DNA of 64,000 nucleotides from Arthrobacter sp. fls2-241-R2A-200 (GCF_030209745.1 NZ_JARVRJ010000009.1:372001-436000), one strand, 5' to 3'. Counted from the stretch's first letter, positions 17,452 through 25,759 are shown. The notes: generated from the sequence alone by a model not told the origin. Program-made: numbers and translations.

Positions 17452-18225
17452 TTACGGCTCAAAGTGCGCCACTGGAGCGCGGTTGGAAACGGACTTGATC
17501 AAAGACTCGGCGACATCGCGGAGCTTCAGGTTGCGGGTGCTCGATGCTTTCTTGAGGATCTGGAACGCCTCCTCCTGGGTACACCGGTTCTGGCCCATGA
17601 TGATGCCGCTCGCGAGGTCGATGGCGGTCCGGGACTGCATGGCCTCCTTGAGGTCTTCCGCGTGCTGCTGCTTCACGCCGATCCGGACGGCCAACCTCAG
17701 GGAACGCTCCGCCTGGGAGGCATAAGCTTCGCAGTTTCGGATGGTTTGCTCGTCGTACACATTGGCTTGCGGCGCAAAGAAGTTCAGCGCCGCTGTGGCA
17801 CCTTCATCAAGTTCCAACGGAACACAGAGGGCAGCCATGTGGCCCCGCTCTGCGATGACGCCACAGTACTCCGGCCACCTCTCCTCCTTGGACGTATCCG
17901 GAACGTGGACGGTGGCATGGTGGCGCATCGCTTCCAGGCACGGACCGTCACCGTACTCTTGCTGAACTTGGTCAATCAGCCGCGCCTCATGGGTACTGCC
18001 GGCCACCGTTGCGGTGCGCCGACGGCGACTCAAGGTGATGCCACAAAGAACATCCAAGCCCACGGCCTCGGACACGGCCGCCGCTGAGAATGCAGCAAGC
18101 TCATGGAGGAAGCCACCCACGTCATCGCTGTCAATGACCAGGTCCTGCAGCTGTTCAGGGACCGAAATGTCATCGGACGCGGAAACATCTTCAGGCACCG
18201 CAAAATCAACGCTCATCTCGTCCAT
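17452..18225 (-). CDS. GAF-ANTAR domain antiterminator/regulator
   Basis: A 257-residue protein. Residues about 40 to 175 form a GAF sensor domain (with GDGPCLEAMRHHATVHVPD), and residues about 185 to 245 form an ANTAR RNA-binding domain (MQSRTAIDLASGIIMGQN and CTQEEAFQILKKAS). ANTAR proteins bind paired hairpins in nascent RNA and block termination. The leaderless-type box TAGACT lies five bases before the ATG. It sits between two paralogous zinc-ribbon genes, which are the closest candidate targets, but I did not find a convincing dual hexaloop RNA. Confidence 0.87.
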   Translation of the reverse strand: MDEMSVDFAVPEDVSASDDISVPEQLQDLVIDSDDVGGFLHELAAFSAAAVSEAVGLDVLCGITLSRRRRTATVAGSTHEARLIDQVQQEYGDGPCLEAMRHHATVHVPDTSKEERWPEYCGVIAERGHMAALCVPLELDEGATAALNFFAPQANVYDEQTIRNCEAYASQAERSLRLAVRIGVKQQHAEDLKEAMQSRTAIDLASGIIMGQNRCTQEEAFQILKKASSTRNLKLRDVAESLIKSVSNRAPVAHFEP

Positions 18226-18230
18226 GCCTT

Positions 18231-18236
18231 AGTCTA
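18231..18236 (-). promoter_or_regulatory. -10 box for the leaderless GAF-ANTAR gene
   Basis: TAGACT on the minus strand is five bases from the ATG at 18225, with no ribosome binding site. Confidence 0.5.
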
Positions 18237-18399
18237 CTTTTTGCCGGGACCTAAGTGTCGAGTCTTTTTCGGCCGATAGCAAATCCTTGCTTTCCGCGGA
18301 TACCTCAGTGCAGAATCTAGCTACGGTCATGCAACATTGACCGGACCTTCTTCCGCTCAAGCAGCTGGGCGCCCCGCAGCACCATTGCAGAGGTGACCC

Positions 18400-18831
18400 A
18401 TGCCGGCCCAGCCAGCATCACGCGTTCCGGACGAAGCACAGCAGCCGCCGGATGAGCCTCTGTGGTGCAAGCACTGCGACACCGACCAGCATCTTTCGGT
18501 GGATTCCATCCAGTCGCACTACCCGCCCCTGCCCAACGTGGTGGACGTGACTTACGAGTGCAACGCCTGCCGGTACTCCTATGAGCACACTGCCTCCATC
18601 CAACGCGTGGCATTGGTGTTGAATCGCCCTGGAGTCACGCCAGGGGTGCTGCAGTTTGGAGGCCAATTCCTTCATTGCGGCGAGCCCATGAAAACCCAGA
18701 GCCACGAGCTGCGTCGCATCCAGTGCCTCCTTGCACTGGGGCCAAGGCCCTCCGAACAGCTTTATGAGACCTGCATTAACACGCGAATCCTCGGCTGCAA
18801 CTGCGGGTTCCGCATGGAAATCCCCGACTAA
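18400..18831 (+). CDS. Multi-zinc-ribbon hypothetical protein, copy B
   Basis: A 143-residue paralog of the protein at 16770-17246. Cysteine sites in order are WCKHCDTD, YECNACRYSYEH, a reduced third site LHCGEPM with only one Cys, and LGCNCGFRMEIP at the C-terminus. The start follows GAGGTGA. The region between the second and third sites is the most diverged part, so the two copies have separated in function or partner. It is divergent from the GAF-ANTAR gene. The function is unknown; a nucleic acid or protein binding role is only a guess from the zinc ribbons. Confidence 0.7.
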   Translation: MPAQPASRVPDEAQQPPDEPLWCKHCDTDQHLSVDSIQSHYPPLPNVVDVTYECNACRYSYEHTASIQRVALVLNRPGVTPGVLQFGGQFLHCGEPMKTQSHELRRIQCLLALGPRPSEQLYETCINTRILGCNCGFRMEIPD

Positions 18832-18894
18832 CCGTCGGGAACAGGCAACGGGGCGCGCCTACCGGCAGGTCCCATGACTATCGGGAGAGTTCAA

Positions 18895-19092
18895 ATGCAC
18901 ACACAACCGAAAAGGACGGAATCCAAGATCGCGGCCGCCGCGCCGGGATCGACCAAGCACAAAGTACCGGACCCGCCGGATCCGGACAACCTTCCCATCG
19001 ACTACCCGGGAACCGGCGTCGATCCCCGCATTTCGGCATCACCGTTTCCCCGGGACCGCCAGAGCCGCCTCAGGCCACAGCCACACTCATAA
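18895..19092 (+). CDS. Small hypothetical protein
   Basis: A 65-residue polypeptide rich in Pro, Asp and Arg, with PDPPDPDNLPIDYPGTG in the middle. The ATG at 18895 follows GGGAGAG at a good distance; the ATG at 18874 does not. It lacks hydrophobic segments and is probably disordered. It follows the zinc-ribbon gene by 63 bases and ends before a double hairpin terminator, so the two genes may be co-transcribed. Confidence 0.45.
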   Translation: MHTQPKRTESKIAAAAPGSTKHKVPDPPDPDNLPIDYPGTGVDPRISASPFPRDRQSRLRPQPHS

Positions 19093-19147
19093 GCCCACGG
19101 CGGCCGGTAAGCAGCCGGCCTCATCACTGCACATAGACACACCACCC

Positions 19148-19235
19148 CTTCAGGCGGGCCTCGGCGCTCCGCGCCGGGGCCTGAAGAAAGAGGGCGTGCC
19201 GCACTTCAGGGAGTGCAGCACGCCCTCGCTTTTTT
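19148..19235 (+). terminator. Tandem hairpins with a T-run, terminator
   Basis: A first GC-rich hairpin spans 19148-19186 (CTTCAGGC... against ...GCCTGAAG). A second, 19190-19227, has arms GAGGGCGTGC-GCACT and AGTGC-GCACGCCCTC around TCAGGG and is followed by six Ts at 19230-19235. It ends transcription of the gene at 18895. The stretch from 19093 to 19402 otherwise holds the fru promoter and operators. Confidence 0.88.
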
Positions 19236-19272
19236 GCCGCCAGCCTTCGTGCTTCCTCGCTTGCACCGATCA

Positions 19273-19325
19273 ATCTTTGTTTTTGTTGATATGCCTTGAC
19301 TTGTCCAACAAAACAAAGATATAGT
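19273..19325 (+). promoter_or_regulatory. fru operon promoter with paired DeoR-type operators
   Basis: The -35 box TTGACT (19296-19301) and -10 box TATAGT (19320-19325) are 18 bases apart. Two inverted operator halves flank and overlap them: ATCTTTGTTTTTGTTG (19273-19288) and CAACAAAACAAAGAT (19306-19320). The A/C-rich CAACAAAACAAA pattern is typical of DeoR/FruR sites, and the second copy covers the spacer and the first base of the -10, so binding should repress. Fructose 1-phosphate is the usual inducer in this family. Confidence 0.8.
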
Positions 19326-19343
19326 CAATCAATTCCACATTCG

Positions 19344-19359
19344 TGTGACCCTGGTCACC
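19344..19359. promoter_or_regulatory. CRP/GlxR-type site in the fru leader
   Basis: TGTGA-CCCTGG-TCACC matches the TGTGA-N6-TCACA consensus at nine of ten positions. It lies about 20 bases downstream of the expected transcription start, so a CRP-family protein bound here would more likely hinder than help this promoter. Confidence 0.6.
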
Positions 19360-19402
19360 ACATTGGAAGTTCGACTCATCGGTTCGTCGCAATGGAGGGC
19401 AA

Positions 19403-20191
19403 GTGTTCGCCGAAGAACGCCAGCAACTGATCTCCGAGCTCGTCACAGAGCGCGGACGGGTGAGTGTCACGGACCTCGCTGAGCGCTTCAGCATTACCAC
19501 TGAGACAATCCGCCGCGACCTCGCTGCCCTGGAGGACTCCGGGAGCCTACGTCGCGTTCATGGTGGCGCAGTCCCCACAGACCGCCTCACCACCCGGGAA
19601 GAAAGCATCTTCGAACGCGCCATCCAGCGCCAATCCGAAAAGCTCCGTATCGCAAGCGCTGCCTTGGCCATGGTCCCCGGCGCCAGCGCCAGCATCCTGT
19701 TGGACGCAGGGTCCACCACGGAAATCCTCGCGGACCTCTTGGCTCAGCGGGCCCCTTCTTCCCTTGGGGGCGGCGAGCTCGTGGTGATTACGCACGCCAT
19801 TCCCATCGCCGGCAAGCTCTCCTCAGCCCAAGGGATTGCCCTCCAGACACTCGGCGGGCGCGTCCGCGGACTAACGCAGGCCGCCGTCGGACAATCCACC
19901 GTGGATGCGGCCTACCGGCTTCGGCCTGATCTCGCCTTCATCGGCGCCAACGGCATCCACCCGACCTTCGGATTGAGCACCCCGGATCCCGAGGAAGCCG
20001 CGGTAAAAGCCGCTTTCGTAAAGTCCGGCCGCCGGGTGGTTGCGTTGGCCGACTCTTCCAAGCTGGACGCTGAAACGCTGGTCCAGTTCGCTACTTTGAA
20101 GGACGTTGACACCTTGATTACAGACAGGCAACCTTCCCGGGACCTGGCAGAAGCCTTGGCAGAGGCCGGCGTCGAGGTGGTGGTCGCATGA
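19403..20191 (+). CDS. fruR: DeoR family regulator of fructose use
   Basis: A 262-residue DeoR repressor. The N-terminal helix-turn-helix is ERFSITTETIRRDLAALED, and the C-terminal sugar-phosphate-binding domain includes ILLDAGSTTEILADLL and FIGANGIHPTFGLSTPDPEEA. It starts with GTG after GGAGGG. Its stop overlaps the fruK start (ATGA). The gene leads its own operon, so the paired operators upstream imply autoregulation. The symbol rests on operon context. Confidence 0.88.
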   Translation: MFAEERQQLISELVTERGRVSVTDLAERFSITTETIRRDLAALEDSGSLRRVHGGAVPTDRLTTREESIFERAIQRQSEKLRIASAALAMVPGASASILLDAGSTTEILADLLAQRAPSSLGGGELVVITHAIPIAGKLSSAQGIALQTLGGRVRGLTQAAVGQSTVDAAYRLRPDLAFIGANGIHPTFGLSTPDPEEAAVKAAFVKSGRRVVALADSSKLDAETLVQFATLKDVDTLITDRQPSRDLAEALAEAGVEVVVA

Positions 20192-21180
20192 TCGTCACAT
20201 TGACCGCCAACCCCAGCTTGGACCGCACCGTGGAACTTCCTGGAGCGCTGGTCCGCGGAGAAGTGCAGCGTGCCGTCGCCGTTCACCAGGAGTCCGGGGG
20301 CAAAGGCGTCAACGTCTCCCGGGCGCTCGTGGCCTCCGGACTTAAGACCTTGGCGGTGCTCCCCGGCGCCGCCGCGGATCCGGTTCTTTCAGGACTGCAC
20401 GACGCCGGCGTCCCGTTTGCTGCCTTGCCCATCGGCCAGGCGCTGCGCAGCAACGTCACACTCACCGAACCCGATGGGGTCACCACCAAGATCAATGAAC
20501 CCGGCCCGGAATTGAGCGAAGAACAGCAAGAAGCCCTGATCGGGTTGTTGCTGGAAAGCTCCCGTGGTGCCAGCTGGGTTGTCCTCGCAGGCTCCCTCCC
20601 ACCAGGAGTCCCTGCGGATTTCTACGCCACGATTGCGCGCCGGCTCCGGTCGGACGCAAACGGAACGGCAGCCCCCGGCATCGCCATCGATTCCTCCGGA
20701 GCCCCGCTTGCGGCGGCCTTGGTGGGCGATGCGGCAGGGAAGCCGGACCTCCTCAAGCCGAACGCGGAAGAGCTTGCCGAACTCGCCGCCGCGGCCGGCT
20801 TCACCAACGTCTCCACAGCTGAGCAGCTGGAGGCAGACCCTGACAAAGCTGCCCAAGCCGCTGCCGCCGTCGTTGCCAGCGGTGTAGGTGCCGTCCTGGC
20901 GACGCTCGGATCCAAAGGCGCAGTGCTGGTGACCGCAGATGGTGCGTGGCTTGCCACTCATCCACCGATTAAGGCCGTCAGCACAGTAGGCGCCGGGGAT
21001 TCTTCCCTTGCCGGCTACTTGTTGGCCCAAACCCAGGGCGGTTCCGCAGAGGACTGCCTCCGTCAAGCCGTGGCACATGGTGCCGCTGCTGCTTCGCTGC
21101 CGGGCTCCACTGTCCCGGCAGTCCACCAAACAACCCCCCATGCCGTAACCATCACGGCCCTTCAGAAGGACTCACAGTGA
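20188..21180 (+). CDS. fruK: 1-phosphofructokinase
   Basis: A 330-residue PfkB-family kinase that phosphorylates fructose 1-phosphate to fructose 1,6-bisphosphate. It starts with the family sequence MIVTLTANPSLDRTV. The substrate-binding motif GGKGVNVSRAL is near residue 37, and the ATP site and catalytic Asp lie in STVGAGDSSLAGYL near residue 270. A Ser replaces the usual Ala in the stretch SSLAGYL after the catalytic Asp, which is unlikely to matter. It is overlapped at both ends by its operon partners. Confidence 0.93.
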   Translation: MIVTLTANPSLDRTVELPGALVRGEVQRAVAVHQESGGKGVNVSRALVASGLKTLAVLPGAAADPVLSGLHDAGVPFAALPIGQALRSNVTLTEPDGVTTKINEPGPELSEEQQEALIGLLLESSRGASWVVLAGSLPPGVPADFYATIARRLRSDANGTAAPGIAIDSSGAPLAAALVGDAAGKPDLLKPNAEELAELAAAAGFTNVSTAEQLEADPDKAAQAAAAVVASGVGAVLATLGSKGAVLVTADGAWLATHPPIKAVSTVGAGDSSLAGYLLAQTQGGSAEDCLRQAVAHGAAAASLPGSTVPAVHQTTPHAVTITALQKDSQ

Positions 21181-23225
21181 CCCAGCTGATCACACCCCAA
21201 TTGGTCACCCTCGACCAAAACCTGGGCGGCTCGCCAGAGGACGTCATCCGTGTCTTGGCAGGCAAAGTTGCCGCCGCCGGCCGCGCCACCGAGGTCGAAG
21301 GACTCTTCGCAGACGCCTTCGCCCGGGAGCAGAAGACCGCCACCGGCGTCCCGGGTGGCATCGCCATCCCGCACTGCCGCTCGGCCGCTGTGACGGAACC
21401 AACCCTCGCCATGGCACGCCTGTCCCACAAGGTGGATTTCGGTGCCAAGGACGGCCCGGCTGACATCATTTTCTTCATCGCAGCACCGGACGGCGCCGAT
21501 CAGGAGCACTTGAAGCTGCTCTCCAAACTGGCGCGCTCCCTCATCAAGAAGGACTTCACGGCGGCGCTGCGTTCCGCTTCCACCCCTGAAGAAATCGTGG
21601 AACTGGTTGATGGCGCCATCAGCGATGCTCCGCGCACCACCGAAGCCGCGAGTGGGGGGCCCGGAGTGGTTGGCCAACGCGAAGCGGCCGCTGCTTCAGC
21701 ACCCAAGCGCCTCGTCGCCGTTACGGCCTGCCCCACCGGCATCGCCCACACCTACATGGCAGCTGACTCGCTCGTGGCCGCAGCCAAGGAGATGGGCGTG
21801 GATCTTCAGGTCGAGACCCAGGGTTCCTCAGGAGCCAAGCCGCTTGACCCGGCGATCATCGCCGCCGCGGATGCGGTGATCTTCGCCGTCGACGTCGACG
21901 TTCGTGGCAAGGAGCGTTTCGCCGGCAAACCGGTCATCAACGCACCGGTAAAGCGTGGCATTGACGAGCCCACCAAGATGGTCCAGGAAGCCCTCGCCGC
22001 TGCAGATGACCCCCGCGCACGCCGCGTGCCGCACTTTGGCGCCGAGGAGCAGGCCGAGCGTGCCCAGGAAGAAGGCAGCGAGCACATCGGCCAGAAGCTG
22101 AAGCGTGCCCTGTTGACCGGCGTCAGCTACATGATTCCGTTCGTTGCCGGTGGTGGCTTGCTCATCGCACTGGGCTTCCTCATGGGCGGGTACCTGATCA
22201 CGGGCTTCGCGGACAAGATCGTGGTGGAGAACAGCATCTTCAATCTCCCAACAGCCTTCCCTGACAACGCCTGGGGCCCCCTTGGCGCCTACCTGGGCGC
22301 GGTCCTGTTCAAGATCGGAGCCTTGTCCCTCGGCTTCCTGGTGCCCGCACTTGCCGGATATATTGCCTATGCCATCGCTGATCGTCCGGGCATTGCCCCG
22401 GGCTTCGTCGCCGGTGCAGTGGCCGGATTCATGGGCGCCGGCTTCCTCGGCGGCATCGTGGGCGGCCTCCTGGCAGGCTATGTCGCACACCAACTGGGCA
22501 GGCTGAATGTGGCGCGCTGGCTGCGCGGTCTGATGCCCGTGGTGATCATCCCCTTGATCGCCTCCCTCGTGGCATCCGGCCTCATGTTCTTGATACTCGG
22601 CGCACCCATCGTGGCATTGACCAAGGCCCTGAACACAGGCCTTTCCAGCCTCACAGGGGCCGGCGCCATCATTCTCGGCATCATCCTGGGCCTCATGATG
22701 TGCTTCGACCTCGGCGGTCCCGTCAACAAGGTCGCGTACTCCTTCGCGGTGGCAGGGCTGGGCGCTGCGTCCGTCACCAACCAGGCACCATGGCAAATCA
22801 TGGCAGCAGTTATGGCGGCAGGCATGGTTCCCCCGCTCGCAATGGCCCTCGCAACCGTCCTCGACAAGAGGCTCTTCTCCCTCGCAGAACGTGAGAACGG
22901 CAAGGCAGCCTGGCTTCTGGGAGCCTCGTTCATCTCTGAGGGTGCCATTCCGTTTGCCGCGGCCGATCCCCTGCGCGTCATCCCGGCCAGCATGGTGGGA
23001 GGCGCAGTCACCGGCGCGCTGTCCATGGCCTTCGGAGTCACGTCAAAGGCTCCTCACGGTGGCCTGTTCGTCTTCTTCGCGATCGACAACTTCCTGCTGT
23101 TCTTCCTGTCCATTGCTGTGGGAGTGGTCATCACCGCACTCTTGGTCATCGCCCTCAAGCGCTGGGCCGTCAAGAAGCCCGTAGAGTCGGAAACAGCGCC
23201 GACGGCAGCTACCGTCAGCGTCTAG
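21177..23225 (+). CDS. fruA: PTS fructose transporter, EIIABC
   Basis: A 682-residue three-domain PTS permease that imports fructose as fructose 1-phosphate. Domain order is EIIA (residues 1 to about 150, with active His in IAIPHCRS), EIIB (about 178 to 280, with active Cys in VTACPTGIAHTYMAAD), and the membrane EIIC (about 305 to 665). The GTG start overlaps the fruK stop. EI is not encoded in the window. Confidence 0.94.
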   Translation: MTQLITPQLVTLDQNLGGSPEDVIRVLAGKVAAAGRATEVEGLFADAFAREQKTATGVPGGIAIPHCRSAAVTEPTLAMARLSHKVDFGAKDGPADIIFFIAAPDGADQEHLKLLSKLARSLIKKDFTAALRSASTPEEIVELVDGAISDAPRTTEAASGGPGVVGQREAAAASAPKRLVAVTACPTGIAHTYMAADSLVAAAKEMGVDLQVETQGSSGAKPLDPAIIAAADAVIFAVDVDVRGKERFAGKPVINAPVKRGIDEPTKMVQEALAAADDPRARRVPHFGAEEQAERAQEEGSEHIGQKLKRALLTGVSYMIPFVAGGGLLIALGFLMGGYLITGFADKIVVENSIFNLPTAFPDNAWGPLGAYLGAVLFKIGALSLGFLVPALAGYIAYAIADRPGIAPGFVAGAVAGFMGAGFLGGIVGGLLAGYVAHQLGRLNVARWLRGLMPVVIIPLIASLVASGLMFLILGAPIVALTKALNTGLSSLTGAGAIILGIILGLMMCFDLGGPVNKVAYSFAVAGLGAASVTNQAPWQIMAAVMAAGMVPPLAMALATVLDKRLFSLAERENGKAAWLLGASFISEGAIPFAAADPLRVIPASMVGGAVTGALSMAFGVTSKAPHGGLFVFFAIDNFLLFFLSIAVGVVITALLVIALKRWAVKKPVESETAPTAATVSV

Positions 23226-23264
23226 ACTTCCCAACAAAGACCGTTCACTTACAAAGGAGCACCA

Positions 23265-23543
23265 ATGCCTGAACGTACAGCCACCATCGCAAGCCGCGTC
23301 GGCCTCCATGCCCGGCCGGCCGCCATCTTCGCAGAAGCAGCAGGCGACCTGGATGTCGAGGTCACCATTGCCCGCCAAGGCGAGCCCGCCGACGACGCCA
23401 TGGATGCCGCAAGCATCTTGTCGTTGATGAGCTTGGGTGCCGCACACGGCGACGTCGTGGTGCTGCGCGCTGAAGGCGAAGGAGCTGACGAAGCACTGGA
23501 CAGCCTGGTGAAGATTCTCGAAACGGACCACGACGCCGAATAG
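23265..23543 (+). CDS. ptsH: PTS phosphocarrier protein HPr
   Basis: A 92-residue HPr that carries phosphate from EI to the EIIA domain of fruA. The active histidine is in VGLHARPAAIF (His 16). The regulatory serine region reads DAASILSLMSLGA, where the Ser is conserved, though actinobacteria generally lack HPr kinase. It follows fruA by 39 bases with the site AAAGGAG and is the last gene of the operon. Confidence 0.93.
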   Translation: MPERTATIASRVGLHARPAAIFAEAAGDLDVEVTIARQGEPADDAMDAASILSLMSLGAAHGDVVVLRAEGEGADEALDSLVKILETDHDAE

Positions 23544-23608
23544 CTCGCCGGGCGCTGGCGGCATTCGGCCGCTCGGTCCCGCGACCGCTCGGCCAACCAA
23601 GGCGTAAG

Positions 23609-23657
23609 GCAAGAGCCTGGGCAGACCCCGCATGGGTCAGCCCAGGCTCTTGCTTTG
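23609..23657 (+). terminator. Terminator hairpin after the fru operon
   Basis: Perfect 14-base arms (GCAAGAGCCTGGGC and complement) enclose an inner GACCC/GGGTC stem and a CGCAT loop. Only three Ts follow. It lies between the convergent ptsH and topoisomerase genes. Confidence 0.8.
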
Positions 23658-23659
23658 CG

Positions 23660-23700
23660 TCAGCCCCCTTGCTGTCCGTCAGCCCACTTGCTGTCCGTCA
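23660..23700. repeat. 19-bp tandem duplication before the topoisomerase stop
   Basis: TCAGCCCCCTTGCTGTCCG at 23660-23678 is repeated at 23679-23697 with one change (C to A), and a third copy begins with TCA at 23698-23700. It lies just beyond the 3' end of the leftward topoisomerase gene. Confidence 0.8.
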
Positions 23701-23705
23701 AGGCC

Positions 23706-24662
23706 TCAGTCATCCACACCGTTGAGGAACGCGGCGATGGAAGCTTCCGTTGGCTTCACATCCTGGAGTCCGCCGTCGAGATAGGCCTCAATGATCCGCG
23801 GGTCCACGTAGGACGACCGCGCTACTGACGGCGTATTGCCCAAAAGCTCCGAAGCCTCCTTGATGGCCCGCACTATCGCTTGCCTTGGGGTGCCCTTGTG
23901 GCCGGACTTGATCAGGCATATCGCAGCTGCGGCAGTCCCTTTCCACGTGCGGAAATCCTTGGAAGTGTAAGCAGCCCCTGCGATGCCCCGCAGGTACTCA
24001 TTGATCATGGAGGCATCCACCGATACCCATGAGCCGTTGGCCTGGAAAGCAAGCAAGCGTTCCTTGCCGGGACGTTCCGCGAGGGGCTCCAAAAAGGCGG
24101 CCAGCGCAGGATCGTGGATCGAGGTATCCCAAAGGTGTCCGCTCTTACCGCGGAACTTCAGATAGACGTCGGCTCCATCAACGCGTGCGTGACGGCACCG
24201 AAGAGTGGTCAGCCCGTAAGAACCGTTTTGCTTCATGTAGCTTTCGGAGCCCACCCGGAGGGCCCCCAGGTCCATCAAGCGGACAGCGGCGGCGAGGGTC
24301 TGTTGCCGCGGCGAGGTGCTGTCCTGCAGGTGGACGGTTACGTTGCGTCTCACCGAGGGCAGGACCAACCCCAACTGTGCGGCGCGGATGAACTTTTCGG
24401 CGTCCTTCTGTTCGCGCCAGCGCGGGTGGTAAATGTATTGGCTCCGGCCTGCACCGTCCACCCCCGTCGCCAGAATGTGGCCGTGCTCGAAAGGGCTGAT
24501 CCAGACGTCGGTCCAAGCAGGCGGGATCGCCAGCGCATTAATGCGCTGGCGATCCTCCTTACTGGCCGGCGATCCGTCAGGGTGCCTGTAGCTGAATCCC
24601 TTGCCGGCCTTCCGGCGTATTATGCCGGGCTTGGAAAGGTCGCTGCGCCGTAACCGGGGCAT
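23706..24662 (-). CDS. DNA topoisomerase IB
   Basis: A 318-residue poxvirus-type topoisomerase IB, which relaxes supercoils through a 3'-phosphotyrosine link. The N-terminal segment includes AIPPAWTDVWISPFEHGHI. The catalytic domain has GALRVGSESY (first Arg), YLKFRGKSG (Lys), DFRTWKGTAAAA (second Arg) and the active Tyr in ARSSYVDPRIIEAYL near residue 291. The length fits the bacterial family. The MPRLRRSDLS start is clear. It is a single gene beside dps; topoisomerase IB genes are often carried by stress-resistant bacteria. Confidence 0.92.
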   Translation of the reverse strand: MPRLRRSDLSKPGIIRRKAGKGFSYRHPDGSPASKEDRQRINALAIPPAWTDVWISPFEHGHILATGVDGAGRSQYIYHPRWREQKDAEKFIRAAQLGLVLPSVRRNVTVHLQDSTSPRQQTLAAAVRLMDLGALRVGSESYMKQNGSYGLTTLRCRHARVDGADVYLKFRGKSGHLWDTSIHDPALAAFLEPLAERPGKERLLAFQANGSWVSVDASMINEYLRGIAGAAYTSKDFRTWKGTAAAAICLIKSGHKGTPRQAIVRAIKEASELLGNTPSVARSSYVDPRIIEAYLDGGLQDVKPTEASIAAFLNGVDD

Positions 24663-24700
24663 GCCGCTCAGCCGTTCGCGTTAGCCGGATTCCGCTATGC

Positions 24701-25180
24701 CTAGGCCTCGTCCGGGTCCGTGACCGCGGTGTCGGCACTCATGATCTCGGCATTGATCATCCAAACGAGCTGCTCCAGCCGGGCGATAAACGCATGCAAC
24801 AGGTCCGCCGTCGTGGGGTCTTCTTCGTCGACCTCGTCGTGGACATCCCGCATGGTCCGCACGGCACGTTCAACGCGGTCCGTCACCAACCTGACGGCCT
24901 TTTTGGTGTTGACCAATCCGGCCGGGAACTCCTCCAAGCGGGTGCCCTGGGCGATCGTGGCACTGCGTCCGTCCGGGAGGGCGTGGAGGGCGCGCATCCG
25001 CTCCGCAGTGTCGTCCGCGAACTGGCGGGTGGCAAGGACGAGCTCGTCCAATTGCAGGTGCAAGTCCCGGAAGTTAGGGCCCACAATGTTCCAGTGAGCC
25101 TGCTTGCCCTGGAGTTGGAGCTCGATCAGGTCCGTCAGGACGATTTGAAGGTTGTCTGCGAGCTGTTGCGACGCTTTCAT
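24701..25180 (-). CDS. dps: Dps-family DNA-protection ferritin
   Basis: A 159-residue Dps-like protein. Dps dodecamers oxidise and store iron and shield DNA. The ferroxidase ligands are visible in KQAHWNIVG and LHLQLDELV. The start at 25180 follows GAGAGGA; the frame to 25255 is longer but has no site. The N-terminus is short with few basic residues, so DNA binding is not assured. A palindromic element lies about 100 bases upstream. It is followed by the topoisomerase IB gene in the same direction. Confidence 0.88.
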   Translation of the reverse strand: MKASQQLADNLQIVLTDLIELQLQGKQAHWNIVGPNFRDLHLQLDELVLATRQFADDTAERMRALHALPDGRSATIAQGTRLEEFPAGLVNTKKAVRLVTDRVERAVRTMRDVHDEVDEEDPTTADLLHAFIARLEQLVWMINAEIMSADTAVTDPDEA

Positions 25181-25488
25181 GGTGTTCCTCTCGTGGACGG
25201 TCATGCGAGCGAATAGCGTTGCCACCAAAATCCTTGGCAACCGCCCGATCATCAAGTGACGACTCCCCCCAGCCTTTCATAAGGACCCTTAGTAGTACAA
25301 TGAAGTGTGGTTGCTGTTCACGACCGGCGAACTTCCGTTAGGGAAAACGTCGATTCGTGGAAACGATAAAGCCCGCGGGGAGTTTATTCGCACCGAGGGC
25401 TCCGAAATATGGAACCGAAGTAAAAGGGAACGCATCATCGGGGACCGAGACAAAGGTTGAAGATCCCCCGGAAAGGAATGTGCTGACC
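25181..25488. other. Intergenic region between dps and the small membrane gene
   Basis: This 308-base stretch has no convincing gene. It must hold the divergent promoters of dps and of the membrane protein gene at 25489. The only structure I see is the inverted repeat at 25280-25291; no box pair close to consensus stands out. Confidence 0.5.
25277..25294. promoter_or_regulatory. Candidate operator upstream of dps
   Basis: TCATAAGGACCCTTAGTA contains the inverted repeat TAAGG-AC-CCTTA. It shares the TCATAAGGA..CTTA core with the perfect palindrome at 3898-3917 upstream of the DUF4383 gene, in the same relative orientation to the gene. Confidence 0.4.
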
Positions 25489-25659
25489 ATGAATACGCTT
25501 CTGATTATTGCTGGCATTGTTGCGATTGTCCTTCTCCTCGTTGGCGGGTTCGCCCAAGCAGTGAGCTGGCTGCTGTGGGTGGGAATCATCCTCTTGGTCG
25601 TCGCGGTCATCGGTTGGATCCTGAACTACATGTCAGGCCGCCGGGGCCACACCGTATAA
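25489..25659 (+). CDS. Small DUF6131-like membrane protein
   Basis: A 56-residue protein made of two hydrophobic helices (TLLIIAGIVAIVLLLVGGF and LLWVGIILLVVAVIGWILN) and a short basic tail. It resembles the DUF6131 family of unknown function. The ATG at 25489 follows GGAAAGGA at 12 bases; a GTG at 25480 is an alternative. The longer frame from 25357 adds a segment unlike membrane proteins. Its setting next to dps suggests a stress role, which is inference. Confidence 0.65.
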   Translation: MNTLLIIAGIVAIVLLLVGGFAQAVSWLLWVGIILLVVAVIGWILNYMSGRRGHTV

Positions 25660-25674
25660 ACCAACGCCGGCCGT

Positions 25675-25722
25675 AAGGGCTGTCCAAGCCGCAGTCGAAC
25701 TGCACGCCGGGGCAGCCCTTTC
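25675..25722 (+). terminator. Nested hairpin after the small membrane gene
   Basis: Arms AAGGGCTG (25675-25682) and CAGCCCTT (25713-25720) enclose an inner perfect hairpin GCAGT-CGA-ACTGC (25691-25703). A short T-run follows. It probably ends the upstream transcript. Confidence 0.6.
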
Positions 25723-25759
25723 GTGTCTGGCACCGATACCACACGGCGGGGAGCAGACG

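Noticed and set aside
17116..18087. 323-residue plus-strand frame over the zinc-ribbon and GAF-ANTAR genes
   Set aside because: Both opposing genes have clear domains; this frame is explained by codon bias.
21828..22796. 322-residue minus-strand frame inside fruA
   Set aside because: fruA is continuous with all PTS domains; the opposite frame lacks any recognised feature.
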